Of a stretch of 64,000 bases of DNA, positions 25,847 through 34,515 are shown in pieces. Location of the stretch: the NCBI GenBank assembly GCA_023488905.1, contig JAMDCQ010000014.1, positions 139,199-203,198 of the forward strand, given 5' to 3'. The DNA comes from Candidatus Bathyarchaeota archaeon. GTDB taxonomy: Archaea > Thermoproteota > Bathyarchaeia > Bathyarchaeales > Bathycorpusculaceae. The notes beneath the pieces are model-generated. The model was not told the DNA's origin. It saw only the letters and a program-made list of their open reading frames with translations, and ran no database searches. A program made the position numbers and the translations under genes. Every line of letters begins with the position of its first letter. Positions within the stretch are counted from its first letter, which is position 1.

Positions 25847-26536
25847 CTACTCCCTCTTAGAAACCTGATAAATTTTGTTTATCTGGGGAACCAAGCAGGC
25901 GGTTTTACGCAGGTCTCTTTGGACCAGTTCGGCGAATCGGTTCTGGCTTTGTACGCTTCCAGTGTGATAAGGCACAGCTAGAGGCGGTTTGGTTAAACGG
26001 GCGATTTCAAACCCTGATTCAGCCGAAGCACCAGGCGCGATGCCCACAGTGCAGAAAACAACGTCGAACTGTTCTTTTTGCCCCATCAACGCCAACTCAG
26101 GAAACGGCAGACTGTCAGCGGTGTGATAGACTTTGACGTTATCCTCGCTTGTTACGATGTAGGTGTTGGGGGCTTGGGCGGGATGGTTACTTTTTTCTGC
26201 TTTCACGGTAACTGCACCGATTTTGGTTTCCTCGCCCACCTTAATTTCTCGGAGTTTATCGTTTGGGATAACGTGTTGGAGTTTGTTGGTTGAGGCGGGG
26301 TCGGCGATGACGACGCAGCCTGTGGCTTTCTGGACGGCGGTTATGAGGGGGGGGTCAAGGTGGTCGTAGTGTTCATGGGTGATTAGGATGGCGTCAACGA
26401 CTGGGAAACTTTTTGGTTTAATGTCAACGGGGTCGATTACCAAGGTTTTGGTTGGGGTTTTGAGTAGGATGCCGCTGTACTGGTTAAACCAGACGCAGAA
26501 GATGGTATTAGCTTCGGGCGTTTTTTGGATGGACAA
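25847..26536 (-). CDS. MBL-fold metal-dependent hydrolase
   Basis: A 229-residue protein of the UlaG/UPF0173 type of metallo-beta-lactamases. The zinc motif is ILITHEHYDHLDPP; further ligands are SNHPAQAPN, YHTADSLP and VPYHTG. I choose TTG at 26536 because GAGGA lies seven bases upstream and the protein then begins just before the first strand; an open frame extends another 21 codons upstream to 26599. It is the first gene of a pair with pyrE. Its substrate is unknown. Confidence 0.8.
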   Translation of the reverse strand: MSIQKTPEANTIFCVWFNQYSGILLKTPTKTLVIDPVDIKPKSFPVVDAILITHEHYDHLDPPLITAVQKATGCVVIADPASTNKLQHVIPNDKLREIKVGEETKIGAVTVKAEKSNHPAQAPNTYIVTSEDNVKVYHTADSLPFPELALMGQKEQFDVVFCTVGIAPGASAESGFEIARLTKPPLAVPYHTGSVQSQNRFAELVQRDLRKTACLVPQINKIYQVSKRE

Positions 26537-26604
26537 ACTCGATTCCTCACAATCTAGAATGAAGGTGTGGTTATAAGAAGTTACGCAAACCAAGCACACT
26601 TAGC

Positions 26605-26711
26605 GCAGCTGCGATTTCTTCTGTAGACCCCCCTTATTTAAAGGCGCATACCGATTTCGTATCCGCGACAGAGGAAACACGCGACGTCTCAGCGCTGACC
26701 TCTCCTCTTTT
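26605..26711 (+). repeat. R1 repeat with hairpin and second half-unit
   Basis: CAGCTGCGATTTCTTCTGTAG leads into CCCCCCTTATTTAAAG (26628-26643), followed by a hairpin with arms GCGCATAC and GTATCCGC, then CACGCGACGTC and the palindrome TCAGCGCTGA, then GACCTCTCCTCTTTTAT, which abuts the R2 element starting at 26712. The first part repeats 2830-2886 closely. A long run here would give about 20-25 bp from the box to a transcript start. Confidence 0.75.
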
Positions 26712-26886
26712 ATCAGTAGATCAAGTTTTTGTTTTTTTAGTGTTAGATGGTGGCAGAGGTTTCCTTGTTCATCTTCTTCTGGGGGGCTTTGAGGATGACG
26801 GCTTTTTGGTTTCTGCGTTTACCCTGAACCGCAAACGGGTTGTGGAGCAAACCACAAGCAGAACAACTACTTTTTGATCTATTGTT
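26712..26886 (+). repeat. R2 repeat element, 175 bp, copy 2
   Basis: Ends are ATCAGTAGATCAAG (26712-26725) and TTTGATCTATTGTT (26873-26886), inverted at 11 of 14 positions. Inside are a CATCTTCTTC tract and the hairpin TTGTGG-AGCAAA-CCACAA (26840-26857), a perfect 6-bp stem, followed by GCAGAACAAC and a T5 run. An R1 box abuts its left end. Together with the R1 part it fills the 330-bp gap between two minus-strand genes. Confidence 0.8.
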
Positions 26887-26927
26887 AAGCCGCAAAGGCG
26901 ATTTGGCTTTCGGTTAGGCGGCATTTC

Positions 26928-27251
26928 CTATGCTATGATGCGCTCTACTTCGTTTAGTTGCTTGGCGATGGTCTTGCCTTTTTCGGTTAGGCTGTATAAG
27001 CTTTGCAGGGGTTTTGTATCTAAAAGTTTTCTCTGAATTAGCCCCTCTTGTTCTAGGTCTTTTAGGCTTAGGCTTAAGGTGCCTCGGCTGACAATTAGCC
27101 TAGATAACTCTGCGTGCCTGACTTCACTTTTCTTATATAAAAATAGCAGTATGCGAACGCTGGGAATTTTGATTATCTGTGAAATCCTCAAAGCTCCTAT
27201 ACCCCATTTTGATGTATGACGCTTAGCCCTATTGATAATACTATGACACAT
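26928..27251 (-). CDS. Winged-helix transcriptional regulator
   Basis: A 107-residue winged helix-turn-helix protein: IPSVRILLFLYKKSEVRHAE (helix 1-2), LSRLIVSRGTLSLSLKDLEQ (recognition helix) and the wing GLIQRKLLDTKPLQSLYSLT. It resembles archaeal MarR/HxlR-like single-domain regulators. The first 22 residues, ending SKWGIGA, may be leader if a later start is used. No effector domain is present. It stands alone beyond the R1/R2 cluster, and its target is unknown. Confidence 0.75.
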   Translation of the reverse strand: MCHSIINRAKRHTSKWGIGALRISQIIKIPSVRILLFLYKKSEVRHAELSRLIVSRGTLSLSLKDLEQEGLIQRKLLDTKPLQSLYSLTEKGKTIAKQLNEVERIIA

Positions 27252-27401
27252 TGGGCTAAATTCAGTAAAATTATATATACTCGATTAATTGTGTTAAAAT
27301 AAGTCGAGTGTTGGCATTAAACGTTCAATTCAGGTCGGTGTATTGAGGGGATGCCAATTAATCAGAGATATCTCCCAAGTGTATCCACTAAAAGTCAAAG
27401 G

Positions 27402-27599
27402 TTAAGTTGTAGTTTCTGGTGTGGCTTTGGTGACGACGACCGTTTGGCCTTGGATTTCAAAGTGAACCTTGTCGTTTTCGTTAAATGGGAATGTGGCGTC
27501 TCTGGCTAGTTCGGTGGGTATGTAGAAGAAGAATCTGTCGTAGGTTTTTTTGCCAGTTTTTGTTCTTCTGTTGATGAATGTTCCTATGCCTATTCTCAT
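27402..27599 (-). CDS. AbrB-like small protein
   Basis: A 65-residue protein beginning MRIGIGTFINRRTKTGKKTY, with RFFFYIPTELARDATFPF and DKVHFEIQGQTVVVTKA, the swapped-hairpin pattern of SpoVT/AbrB domains that bind DNA as dimers. The ATG at 27599 is preferred over one eight codons upstream because GGGAGCAG lies six bases before it. No toxin gene is adjacent, so a stand-alone transcription regulator is more likely than an antitoxin. Confidence 0.7.
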   Translation of the reverse strand: MRIGIGTFINRRTKTGKKTYDRFFFYIPTELARDATFPFNENDKVHFEIQGQTVVVTKATPETTT

Positions 27600-27720
27600 A
27601 TTCTGCTCCCTATTTATAAGCATAGTGTTTCCTCACATGAGTCTTTCCAGCTCATAAATTATGTACATAAATTAGTAGCAAGCATACGGAAAACAAACCT
27701 ACAATAAAGAAGCGACACAC

Positions 27721-27954
27721 ATGAAAACACTAAACACCCACCAAAACAACAGCAACCAAACCGACCTAACAAACTTGCAGAGATACCGCCAATTTCCCTC
27801 TGCAGTTAGTTTAGAGGGGGTTGACGTTTTGGTGGGTTTAGGCCTCTCCGGCAGGCAAGCGCGGGTATATCTGGCGTCACTAAAGTTGCCAGAAGCCCCA
27901 GCAAACCCAAATACAGTTATGGCAAGATCGATTAAACACATGTACTTCCTTTAG
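27721..27954 (+). pseudogene. Truncated TrmB-type helix-turn-helix fragment
   Basis: A 77-codon frame whose middle, VDVLVGLGLSGRQARVYLAS, is the first helix pair of TrmB-like sugar-responsive regulators (usually followed by a winged helix). The sequence loses the family pattern after LKLPEAPANPN and stops. The downstream 100 bp hold a further open stretch (EILKDLLKTLPLRNA) in another frame that could be debris of the rest. I read it as a decayed regulator gene rather than a functional small protein. Confidence 0.45.
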
Positions 27955-28054
27955 TGAAATCTTAAAAGATCTTTTGAAGACGTTGCCGTTGAGGAACGCA
28001 ATCAATAAATGCTGCAAGTTTGGGTTATGTACTCTAAAAATTTGGTGCTGACAT

Positions 28055-28594
28055 TTGAAGGCTCTTGTAGTTTATGGCAGTCGCTGGGGCGGCACAGTTG
28101 ACGTCGCCCAAACAATCGCCAAAGCGTTAACGCAAGAAGGATTCTCAGTAGATGTGGTAGACGCCAAAAAGAGTCCACAGAGCATAGAAGGCTACGACTT
28201 CATCATAGTTGGAAGCGGACTGCGGGCGGATAGGTGGACTAAAGAAGCGCTGTGTTTTCTGGAGACAAACGCCCCAGCGCTTAGAACCAAGAAAACCGCC
28301 CTGTTTGTGAGCTGTTCTATGGCTGACCGCAAAGACGCAGGCTACGAAACAGGCAAAAAACGCTACCTCGACGCCATCGCAACACAATACGCGCTGACAC
28401 CAATATCTATGGGTTACTTCGGCGGCTTAATGGACTTCAGCTACAGCCACGGCTTACTCGTTGACATCATAGTGCGCATTAACCGGCGAAATCTGCGCAA
28501 GAATGGCCTGGACACAGCCAAAGTTCATGATACACGCGATTGGGCAGCCATCGAGGCATGGGGCAGAGAAACCGCCAAACTTGCTTTGCAGTGA
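28055..28594 (+). CDS. Flavodoxin-domain protein
   Basis: A 179-residue FMN-binding protein. The phosphate loop is YGSRWGGTVDVAQTIA (residues 6-21), and the isoalloxazine-side loops are VGSGLRADRWTKEA and SCSMADRKDAGY. Layout and length follow HemG-like flavodoxins (protoporphyrinogen oxidase family), but archaeal members mostly act as electron carriers or quinone/flavin reductases. TTG start. It is followed by the DUF106 gene 85 bp downstream. Redox partner unknown. Confidence 0.82.
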   Translation: MKALVVYGSRWGGTVDVAQTIAKALTQEGFSVDVVDAKKSPQSIEGYDFIIVGSGLRADRWTKEALCFLETNAPALRTKKTALFVSCSMADRKDAGYETGKKRYLDAIATQYALTPISMGYFGGLMDFSYSHGLLVDIIVRINRRNLRKNGLDTAKVHDTRDWAAIEAWGRETAKLALQ

Positions 28595-28679
28595 GTTATA
28601 GTTAGGCTTTAATTATGTGAAAATAGTTATTAACGAGAAACATGTACGCATAGTTCAAAGAGCGCCAAGAGGAAAACAA

Positions 28680-29168
28680 ATGTCAGAAATAATAACAACG
28701 ATACCAATTGCAACACTAATCGTTATCGGTATATCTGCTGGAATTGCATTTCTAAACTCTGGAATCAACAGACTCCTAATCAACTACTTCGTCGGCTGGG
28801 AACAATACCGCGTCATACAGAAAGAATTAGCAGAATTCCGCCAGGAAAGCATGGCAGCCGCCAAATCTGGCGACAAAAAACAAATGGAGAAACTAAAGAA
28901 AAAACAATCCCAAATCAACAATATGCAGGCAAAAACAATGAAACCCACGATGGTGCAGTTCGGCATATCATTTGTTTACTTATTCGTTTGGTTCCTAGTT
29001 CTGACCCCGACCTTTGGCACCACCCCGATGGCTTACATACCTGGCATCGGCACAATTGCAACATCGGTATCTGACGCGATCCCCGTGTTCTGGTGGTACC
29101 CCATCTGCTCGATGTTCTTCGGGTTGCTATCTTCACGTTTAATCGGTATCATGCCCATTGAACACTAA
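28680..29168 (+). CDS. DUF106 membrane insertase (EMC3/YidC-like)
   Basis: A 162-residue integral membrane protein of the Oxa1/YidC/EMC3 superfamily, which inserts membrane proteins. An N-terminal helix (about residues 8-30, ILVIGISAGIAFLNSGINRL type) is followed by a charged cytoplasmic coiled coil (about 40-85, KQMEKLKKKQSQINNMQAK) and two helices. ATG 28680 with GAGGA upstream is chosen over an earlier frame opening. It is followed by the CMP kinase gene, the same neighbour pair found downstream of secY in many archaea, although secY here is 25 kb away. Confidence 0.85.
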   Translation: MSEIITTIPIATLIVIGISAGIAFLNSGINRLLINYFVGWEQYRVIQKELAEFRQESMAAAKSGDKKQMEKLKKKQSQINNMQAKTMKPTMVQFGISFVYLFVWFLVLTPTFGTTPMAYIPGIGTIATSVSDAIPVFWWYPICSMFFGLLSSRLIGIMPIEH

Positions 29169-29190
29169 ACCTGAAACTGGATGACATGCG

Positions 29191-29802
29191 ATGCCGGAAC
29201 CCACCCAAACCTCGCCACAAACAAAAACAACGGTAATCTGCATATCAGGCATGGCTGGGACCGGCAAAAGCACTTTATCTAAAAAACTTGCAGAAAAATA
29301 TGGTCTCCGCTACTACTCGGGCGGTGACGCCTTAAAAGAGTTGGCCAAGCAGGAAGGCTACGACACAACCACTGAAGGATGGTGGGAAAGCCCAGTTGGT
29401 CTCAAGTTTCTCGAGGAAAGAGTCAACGACCCCAAGTTCGACAAGGCGGTTGACGACAAACTTTTAGAGTACGCTAAACAGGGCAATGTGCTTTTGGATA
29501 GCTGGACTATGCCTTGGCTGCTTAAAGGCGGCTTCAAAATCTGGCTGGAAGCCTCTTTCGAGAAACGCGCCACACGAGTCGCCCAAAGAGACAAAATGAC
29601 TGAAACCGAAGCCATCCAAGTATTGCGCGAAAAAGAAGACCGAACAAAAGCCATCTATAAAACGCTCTACGGGTTTACTTTAGGAGAAGACTTGACGCCG
29701 TTTGATTTCGTTTTAGACACGGATAATTTGAATGCATCTGAAGTATTCGAGGTTCTCTGCCGTGTTTTAGAAAACGTTGTCCTATCCAACGCAGACAACT
29801 AA
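29191..29802 (+). CDS. cmk: Cytidylate kinase, archaeal type
   Basis: A 203-residue P-loop kinase phosphorylating CMP and dCMP. Walker A is ISGMAGTGKSTLSKKLAEKYG (residues 14-32), followed by YYSGGDALKELAKQEGYD, the substrate part DSWTMPWLL and the LID-like RVAQRDKMTETEAIQVLREK with arginines. Homologues in other archaea lie in the secY-adk-DUF106-cmk-truB order. The DUF106 gene ends 22 bp upstream, so the two are probably an operon. Confidence 0.9.
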   Translation: MPEPTQTSPQTKTTVICISGMAGTGKSTLSKKLAEKYGLRYYSGGDALKELAKQEGYDTTTEGWWESPVGLKFLEERVNDPKFDKAVDDKLLEYAKQGNVLLDSWTMPWLLKGGFKIWLEASFEKRATRVAQRDKMTETEAIQVLREKEDRTKAIYKTLYGFTLGEDLTPFDFVLDTDNLNASEVFEVLCRVLENVVLSNADN

Positions 29803-29913
29803 TTTTTGGAAATAGAACTATCCTATATAGAAAAGTTCCAGACACCTTAAAAACAAAACTGTCACTAAAGCATTTTTCCCAGATCAAATTAGGGAGTAGG
29901 GAGAGAGGAGACA

Positions 29914-30309
29914 GTGAATATAATCAGACGTTTAGTTGTGATTCTTCTTCTAGAATTGACTGCGTTAAGCGTGTTGATTACGTACTGTTGGATTGATGCC
30001 CAATCAGGGGTAATACTGGTGATATTTAATCTCTTGTTTTTTTCGCTGTTTTCTCAATTAAACGGCGATGTCTGCGTAAAACTTTTTCTTTTGACAACAG
30101 GCAACGTCCTCGGCACGGTCTGGAGTTACAGTTTTCACATGCTCATTTTCTATGCCATAACTTACGAGGTGGCTTCTACAACCACATTGCACACAATCTA
30201 CACCATTGTGTACCCGTTTCTGAACACGTTTTGGGTGATTGCCTTTTGGTCCCTAAGTGCAACAGCTCTAAATAATTCCCAAAACTTTGGGAGGCACATG
30301 TATGATTGA
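29914..30309 (+). CDS. Small multi-pass membrane protein
   Basis: A 131-residue protein, mostly hydrophobic, with four predicted membrane helices (about residues 7-27, 30-48, 56-78 and 98-120). It has no recognisable catalytic motif. Its stop overlaps the start of the glycosyltransferase gene (ATGATTGA), so the two are translationally coupled and it may be a membrane partner of that enzyme. GTG start behind GAGAGGAG. Function unknown. Confidence 0.65.
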   Translation: MNIIRRLVVILLLELTALSVLITYCWIDAQSGVILVIFNLLFFSLFSQLNGDVCVKLFLLTTGNVLGTVWSYSFHMLIFYAITYEVASTTTLHTIYTIVYPFLNTFWVIAFWSLSATALNNSQNFGRHMYD

Positions 30310-31612
30310 AGCAGTTGAGGCCTTGTTTGTTCTTTTGATTGCTTTTATGTTGGCTTACCTTGTTCGACACAACATTTTCACTTTCACGGTTCTAAGAAGG
30401 GCAAACAATCCTAAAAAAACCGAAAAAGCTCACGCTAAATCTAACTTTGAACCTTCAGTAACCATCCTAATTCCCGCAAGGAACGAAGAAAACGTCATCG
30501 GGCGACTATTACAACGCCTAACAGAGCTAACTTACCCCAAAAATAAGTTACAAGTAATAGTCATAAACGACGCCTCAGACGATCAAACTGGGAAAATTGT
30601 AAGTGACTTTCACAGAAAATATCCTTACATAGAAGTCATCAACCGCGACAAAATCCGCGGTGGCAAAGGAAAATCCGCCGCCATGAACCACGGTTTTAGC
30701 AAATCAAACGGCGAAATCATCCTCTGTTTCGACGCCGACTATTACCCCCAACAAGACATCGTCGAACGCCTCACCAGCCCATTTGTTGACCCCACAGTTG
30801 GCGGTGTACAGGGAAGAGTCGTAGTTTTAAATGAGCCCCAAAACATAATCACCCGTCTAATTGCGTTGGAGCGTGTGGGCGGCTACCGCGTTGACCAAGA
30901 GGCGCGCGACAACTTGGGATTGATAGTTCAGTTTGGGGGAACGGTGGGCGGCTTTAGGCGCAGAGTGCTTGAAACCTTGCATGGCTGGGACGAAACCATG
31001 CTGTCAGAAGACACAGACCTAACTCTGCGCACTTACCTTGCAGGCTACAAAATAAAGTATGAAGTTAACGCTGAATGCTACGAGGAAGCGGTGGATAATT
31101 GGCGGGCTTACTGGCGGCAGAGGTACCGCTGGGCTAAAGGTCACATGCAATGCTTCTTTAAACATTCCTGGAAAGTTTTGACCACAAACAAATTGAACCT
31201 TAAACAAAAAGTTGATGGGCTGCTGCTGTTAAGTGTCTATTTCATGCCGACAATCGTTTTCTTATCTTTTGTACTTGGCTTGATACTTCTTATGCAGCTG
31301 CCCGCTCACGGTTTCGGGTTAGCTTTCATGACTTTAGTTCCCGTATCCTGCTACAGTTTCATCGGCAACTTTGCTCCATTCTTCGAAGTCGGCGTCGGAC
31401 TATACTTGGACGGTAGAAAAAGGAGTCAATGGCTTCTTCCCCTCTCGATTCTAACCTTCCTCTTTAATTTGTCAATTTGCGGTTTGGCACTTTTAGATGT
31501 GCTGGCGGGGAAGATTAGGCGCAAGAGAACCCATTCTTGGTCCAAAACAAACCATTCAGGCAAAGGCGACAACTACGTTAACGGATTAACTTTGAAGGTG
31601 AAAACCAATTGA
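30302..31612 (+). CDS. Processive family-2 glycosyltransferase, membrane-bound
   Basis: A 436-residue GT2 enzyme of the cellulose/hyaluronan synthase type. One N-terminal membrane helix is followed by the catalytic domain with VTILIPARNEENVIGRLL, VINDASDD, CFDADYYP (the DxD metal site), MLSEDTDLTLRTYLAGY (ED catalytic base) and RQRYRWAKGHMQ (the Q/RxxRW motif of processive enzymes), then three further membrane helices. ATG 30302 is preferred (GGGAGG upstream, overlap with preceding stop). It probably builds an extracellular glycan or transfers sugars across the membrane. Confidence 0.88.
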   Translation: MIEAVEALFVLLIAFMLAYLVRHNIFTFTVLRRANNPKKTEKAHAKSNFEPSVTILIPARNEENVIGRLLQRLTELTYPKNKLQVIVINDASDDQTGKIVSDFHRKYPYIEVINRDKIRGGKGKSAAMNHGFSKSNGEIILCFDADYYPQQDIVERLTSPFVDPTVGGVQGRVVVLNEPQNIITRLIALERVGGYRVDQEARDNLGLIVQFGGTVGGFRRRVLETLHGWDETMLSEDTDLTLRTYLAGYKIKYEVNAECYEEAVDNWRAYWRQRYRWAKGHMQCFFKHSWKVLTTNKLNLKQKVDGLLLLSVYFMPTIVFLSFVLGLILLMQLPAHGFGLAFMTLVPVSCYSFIGNFAPFFEVGVGLYLDGRKRSQWLLPLSILTFLFNLSICGLALLDVLAGKIRRKRTHSWSKTNHSGKGDNYVNGLTLKVKTN

Positions 31613-31860
31613 GTGTTGAGAATATTGTAATCAGCGTTTTTGCGGCTGGTCTGGTTGCTTTTTCTTTGATGTTTCTGCCCTCGCTGCTTGAGCTTATGTA
31701 CCCTAAAGACGCGGGTCCAAGGGTGATAACTGGAGGCATTGACATAGTAAATCTATTACATGTTAAAAGTTTGGAGGAAGACTACAGGTTGGGCAGGGTT
31801 GAGATGCAAAAGCTATCTGGTGCTCTAGAGTTGCTTCCTAATTTGGAGCAGTTTATTTGA
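31609..31860 (+). CDS. Small membrane-anchored partner of the glycosyltransferase
   Basis: An 83-residue protein with one N-terminal membrane helix (about 6-30) and a soluble tail containing KSLEEDYRLGRVEMQKLSGA. The TTG start overlaps the glycosyltransferase stop (ATTGA), a coupled arrangement, so it may be an accessory subunit. It meets the convergent radical SAM gene with an 8-bp overlap. No family recognised. Confidence 0.6.
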   Translation: MSVENIVISVFAAGLVAFSLMFLPSLLELMYPKDAGPRVITGGIDIVNLLHVKSLEEDYRLGRVEMQKLSGALELLPNLEQFI

Positions 31861-32902
31861 AGAGGTATTTAGCGTTTCTCCACTGGTCGCCCACAAGCGA
31901 GACGAGCCCCTTTGGGCTGCCATACATCGAGTAAGCAACATAGCATAAGTAGTTGCATTGGGTGCAGTCATGGTACATTTTTCTCAGTTCCTTGAACTCT
32001 TTGCTTTTCCACTGTTTAGGCAAATCGAAAACTGAGCCTGCAAAGTTGTGGTTGTGGCACCCAGAAATACGGCCTAAATGGTCAACGACGAGGAAGTGGT
32101 TTAGGGCTTGGCATTTCCAGGTGCGCGCCTCTTTTTCTTTGTAGAGACTTCGCAGAGCCTTGAGCAGGCCTTTGGTCATGAGGATGTTTTTGTTTGTTTT
32201 CATCATTTCCATGATTTGGTCGCAGAAGCTAATCATGGCTTGTTTGTCTGTTATTACGAATTCGTCGTTTGCTTTGCCTATGCGGAAAAGCTGCTTACTA
32301 TCTACCGAAGTGTCATAGGAGTACAGGCAGTACCACACGGGAATGCCCTTCCCAGTGAAATGCTTAGTTATGTCCACGATTTCGTATAGGTTCTTCTGTG
32401 AAATGGTGGGTGTAACGGCGACTCTGATGCCCTCTTTCTGCAATGTCTCCACAGCATGCAGCGCACTTTTCAATGCGCCGGGCACAGCTTTTATCGCGTC
32501 GTTCTTTGCCTCGTCCAAGCTGTCGATGGATATTGCGACAAAATCCACTTTGCGTAGAGCATCGAGTTTCTTTGCAGCCATACTGCCATTATCGTAGACT
32601 GTTGTGACGAAGTGGTCGGACGCGTAATCAAGAATTTCAGCGATATCTGGACGCAACAAGGGATCTCCGCCTGAAATAACCAACTCAACAATCCCTGCAT
32701 CTCTCAGAATGTCGAGGCCTTTCTTGATTTCTTCACTGGAAAGTTCATTCTGGTCTTGTTCTTTCCAGACATTGCAGCCCACGCAGCGGTAGTTGCATTT
32801 TCTTGTGATAAGCCACTGTGCGTGGTGCGGTTTGCCGGGGGTCACTGAACGTCGTGCTATGGATGCTGCTTTTTTCCAACCTGAAGTCAAACTGTTCGTC
32901 AC
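31853..32902 (-). CDS. Radical SAM/SPASM-like enzyme
   Basis: A 349-residue radical SAM protein with the motif CNYRCVGC (C36, C40, C43), ELVISGGDPLLRPDI, and a C-terminal cysteine region (CQALNH, GCHNHNF, CTQCNYLC) fitting auxiliary Fe-S ligands. It resembles archaeal enzymes of the HpnH/MoaA-like branch that modify lipids or peptides. It is transcribed alone on the minus strand inside a plus-strand glycan cluster. No small peptide gene is visible next to it, so a lipid or glycan substrate is as likely as a peptide. Confidence 0.75.
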   Translation of the reverse strand: MTNSLTSGWKKAASIARRSVTPGKPHHAQWLITRKCNYRCVGCNVWKEQDQNELSSEEIKKGLDILRDAGIVELVISGGDPLLRPDIAEILDYASDHFVTTVYDNGSMAAKKLDALRKVDFVAISIDSLDEAKNDAIKAVPGALKSALHAVETLQKEGIRVAVTPTISQKNLYEIVDITKHFTGKGIPVWYCLYSYDTSVDSKQLFRIGKANDEFVITDKQAMISFCDQIMEMMKTNKNILMTKGLLKALRSLYKEKEARTWKCQALNHFLVVDHLGRISGCHNHNFAGSVFDLPKQWKSKEFKELRKMYHDCTQCNYLCYVAYSMYGSPKGLVSLVGDQWRNAKYLFK

Positions 32903-33067
32903 GTGCCGCTAATTATGCTTAGAAGTATTCAGAAAGCGACTATAAAAACAATTACGAATAGCGCCCTGTATTCAAGATTCCAGTTGAGGTAGCTCTGTGG
33001 TTAAGCTAAACTATTTTAGGCTTGAATATAAAAGCAGACAACACCACAATGTAGTGCAGATGGCAGC

Positions 33068-33718
33068 ATGGCCTACGAGCAAACATACTTCACCAACCGC
33101 AAATACCCCCATAAACAGCAACTGGTCGAACGCCACGTACTGGAAGTCCTAAAATGGGCAACCCAAACCCTCCACACCGACCTCCTAGACGGCAAAGGCA
33201 AACGGGCACTGGATGTCGGCTGCGCCCTCGGCTTCACCACACAGGTTCTCTCAGGGCTGGGTTACCAAGCCTGCGGCGTGGACATTTCAAGCTGGGGCAC
33301 AAAACAAGCCAAAGCAGCAAGCGGCGGCGACTTTTTGGTCTGCGACGCCCAAACAGCCCTGCCCATCAAAACTGGAACTTTTGATTTAGTGACGTGCTTT
33401 GATGTTTTGGAGCATCTGCCTGACCCAGAAAAAACGCTTTTAGGAATGCTTGAAACCTGCAAAGGCGCCCTCGTATGCACCACGCCCAACCGAAAAGTGG
33501 AGAAACCAATCCGAAAATTGCTGCGCGACTACGACCAAACCCACATCAGCACAAAGACCCATAGAGAATGGCAAACTGCCGCAGCCAAATTGCCTGCCCA
33601 AAGCTTCGGGGTTGAATCGTTCTATGATTTGGCGGTGCAGTTTGGGGGCAAGCTGTTTTTTAAGTCGTTTAGCCTTCCAACGTATGGATTAACTGTTAGG
33701 GTAGCTGTCAGGAAGTGA
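33068..33718 (+). CDS. SAM-dependent methyltransferase, class I
   Basis: A 216-residue protein of the Methyltransf_11 type. The SAM-binding motif is ALDVGCALGFTTQVLSGLGY (near residue 46), followed by GVDISSWG, and the post-loops FDLVTCFDVLEHLPDPE and LVCTTPNRK. The HLP signature is typical of enzymes acting on small metabolites or lipids. It is followed by a glycosyltransferase gene four bases downstream, so it may methylate a sugar or lipid of the same pathway. Exact substrate unknown. Confidence 0.82.
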   Translation: MAYEQTYFTNRKYPHKQQLVERHVLEVLKWATQTLHTDLLDGKGKRALDVGCALGFTTQVLSGLGYQACGVDISSWGTKQAKAASGGDFLVCDAQTALPIKTGTFDLVTCFDVLEHLPDPEKTLLGMLETCKGALVCTTPNRKVEKPIRKLLRDYDQTHISTKTHREWQTAAAKLPAQSFGVESFYDLAVQFGGKLFFKSFSLPTYGLTVRVAVRK

Positions 33719-33722
33719 AGGC

Positions 33723-34451
33723 GTGGTGGGGGACTCTGTTGATGTTGTATTGCTAACCAAGGACAGCGAACGCGTTCTACGGCGATGTGTAGAGTCCATC
33801 TACCGCAACGTACCCGTCGCGCAGCTAATCGTGGTGGACGGCTACTCCAAAGACAAAACACTCCAAATCATCGCTGAATTTGACGCCAAATACCACAACG
33901 TAAAAGTCCTCATGGACTGTGGCAACCGCGCGACCGCCCGCCAAAAAGGCATCGAAAACGTCACCGCCGAGTGGTTCCTCTTTGTTGATAGCGACGTCGT
34001 GCTATGTCGCGACTGGTACAAAAAAGCCCAACAATTCATCCAACCCGACGTTGGCGCCGTGTGGGGCATAGAAGTCTGGTCCACCATAACAAACCCCAAA
34101 ACCCTGCGGCTATTCTTGAAGACGACCCGCAAGATTTTTGAGGTACGAGGCGGCACCCACGACACGCTCATCCGCACTAGCACAATCAAAGACATCAAAA
34201 TCCCCCCCGACCTACACGTGTTTGAGGACTCCTACATAAAAGACTGGATAGCTCAAAAAGGCTTCAAAGTCGTCGCATGCTACAGCCCCTTCTGCATCCA
34301 CTATCGCCCTGAGCGGGTTTGGACTCTGCGGGGCAGCTTAGGGTTAATCTCGGAAGCCTTCGAGTATGGTAGCCCACGGTTGATTAGTAGGTTGCTGTTG
34401 GCTTATGGCTTCTACACTGTGTACTCAGTTTACCAGATGATCAACGCCTAA
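33723..34451 (+). CDS. Family-2 glycosyltransferase, paralogue A
   Basis: A 242-residue GT-A fold enzyme. Motifs: VVLLTKDSERVLRRCVESIY near the N-terminus, VVDGYSKDKT (nucleotide-sugar site), NRATARQKGIENVTAEWFLF with the DxD-like VDSDV, and the acceptor-side VFEDSYIKDW. No membrane helix is seen apart from a weak C-terminal hydrophobic part, so it is probably peripheral. It is almost contiguous with the methyltransferase gene and is clearly a duplicate of the next gene. Confidence 0.85.
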   Translation: MVGDSVDVVLLTKDSERVLRRCVESIYRNVPVAQLIVVDGYSKDKTLQIIAEFDAKYHNVKVLMDCGNRATARQKGIENVTAEWFLFVDSDVVLCRDWYKKAQQFIQPDVGAVWGIEVWSTITNPKTLRLFLKTTRKIFEVRGGTHDTLIRTSTIKDIKIPPDLHVFEDSYIKDWIAQKGFKVVACYSPFCIHYRPERVWTLRGSLGLISEAFEYGSPRLISRLLLAYGFYTVYSVYQMINA

Positions 34452-34515
34452 TTTGGTTGGGTTTTGGGTTTAGGTTTTTAAGCAAACACTACCCAATAGT
34501 CTGCTAAGGATTACT

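Noticed and set aside
26712..26886. Insertion sequence with transposase
   Set aside because: No coding frame for a transposase inside; only the inverted ends resemble a mobile element.
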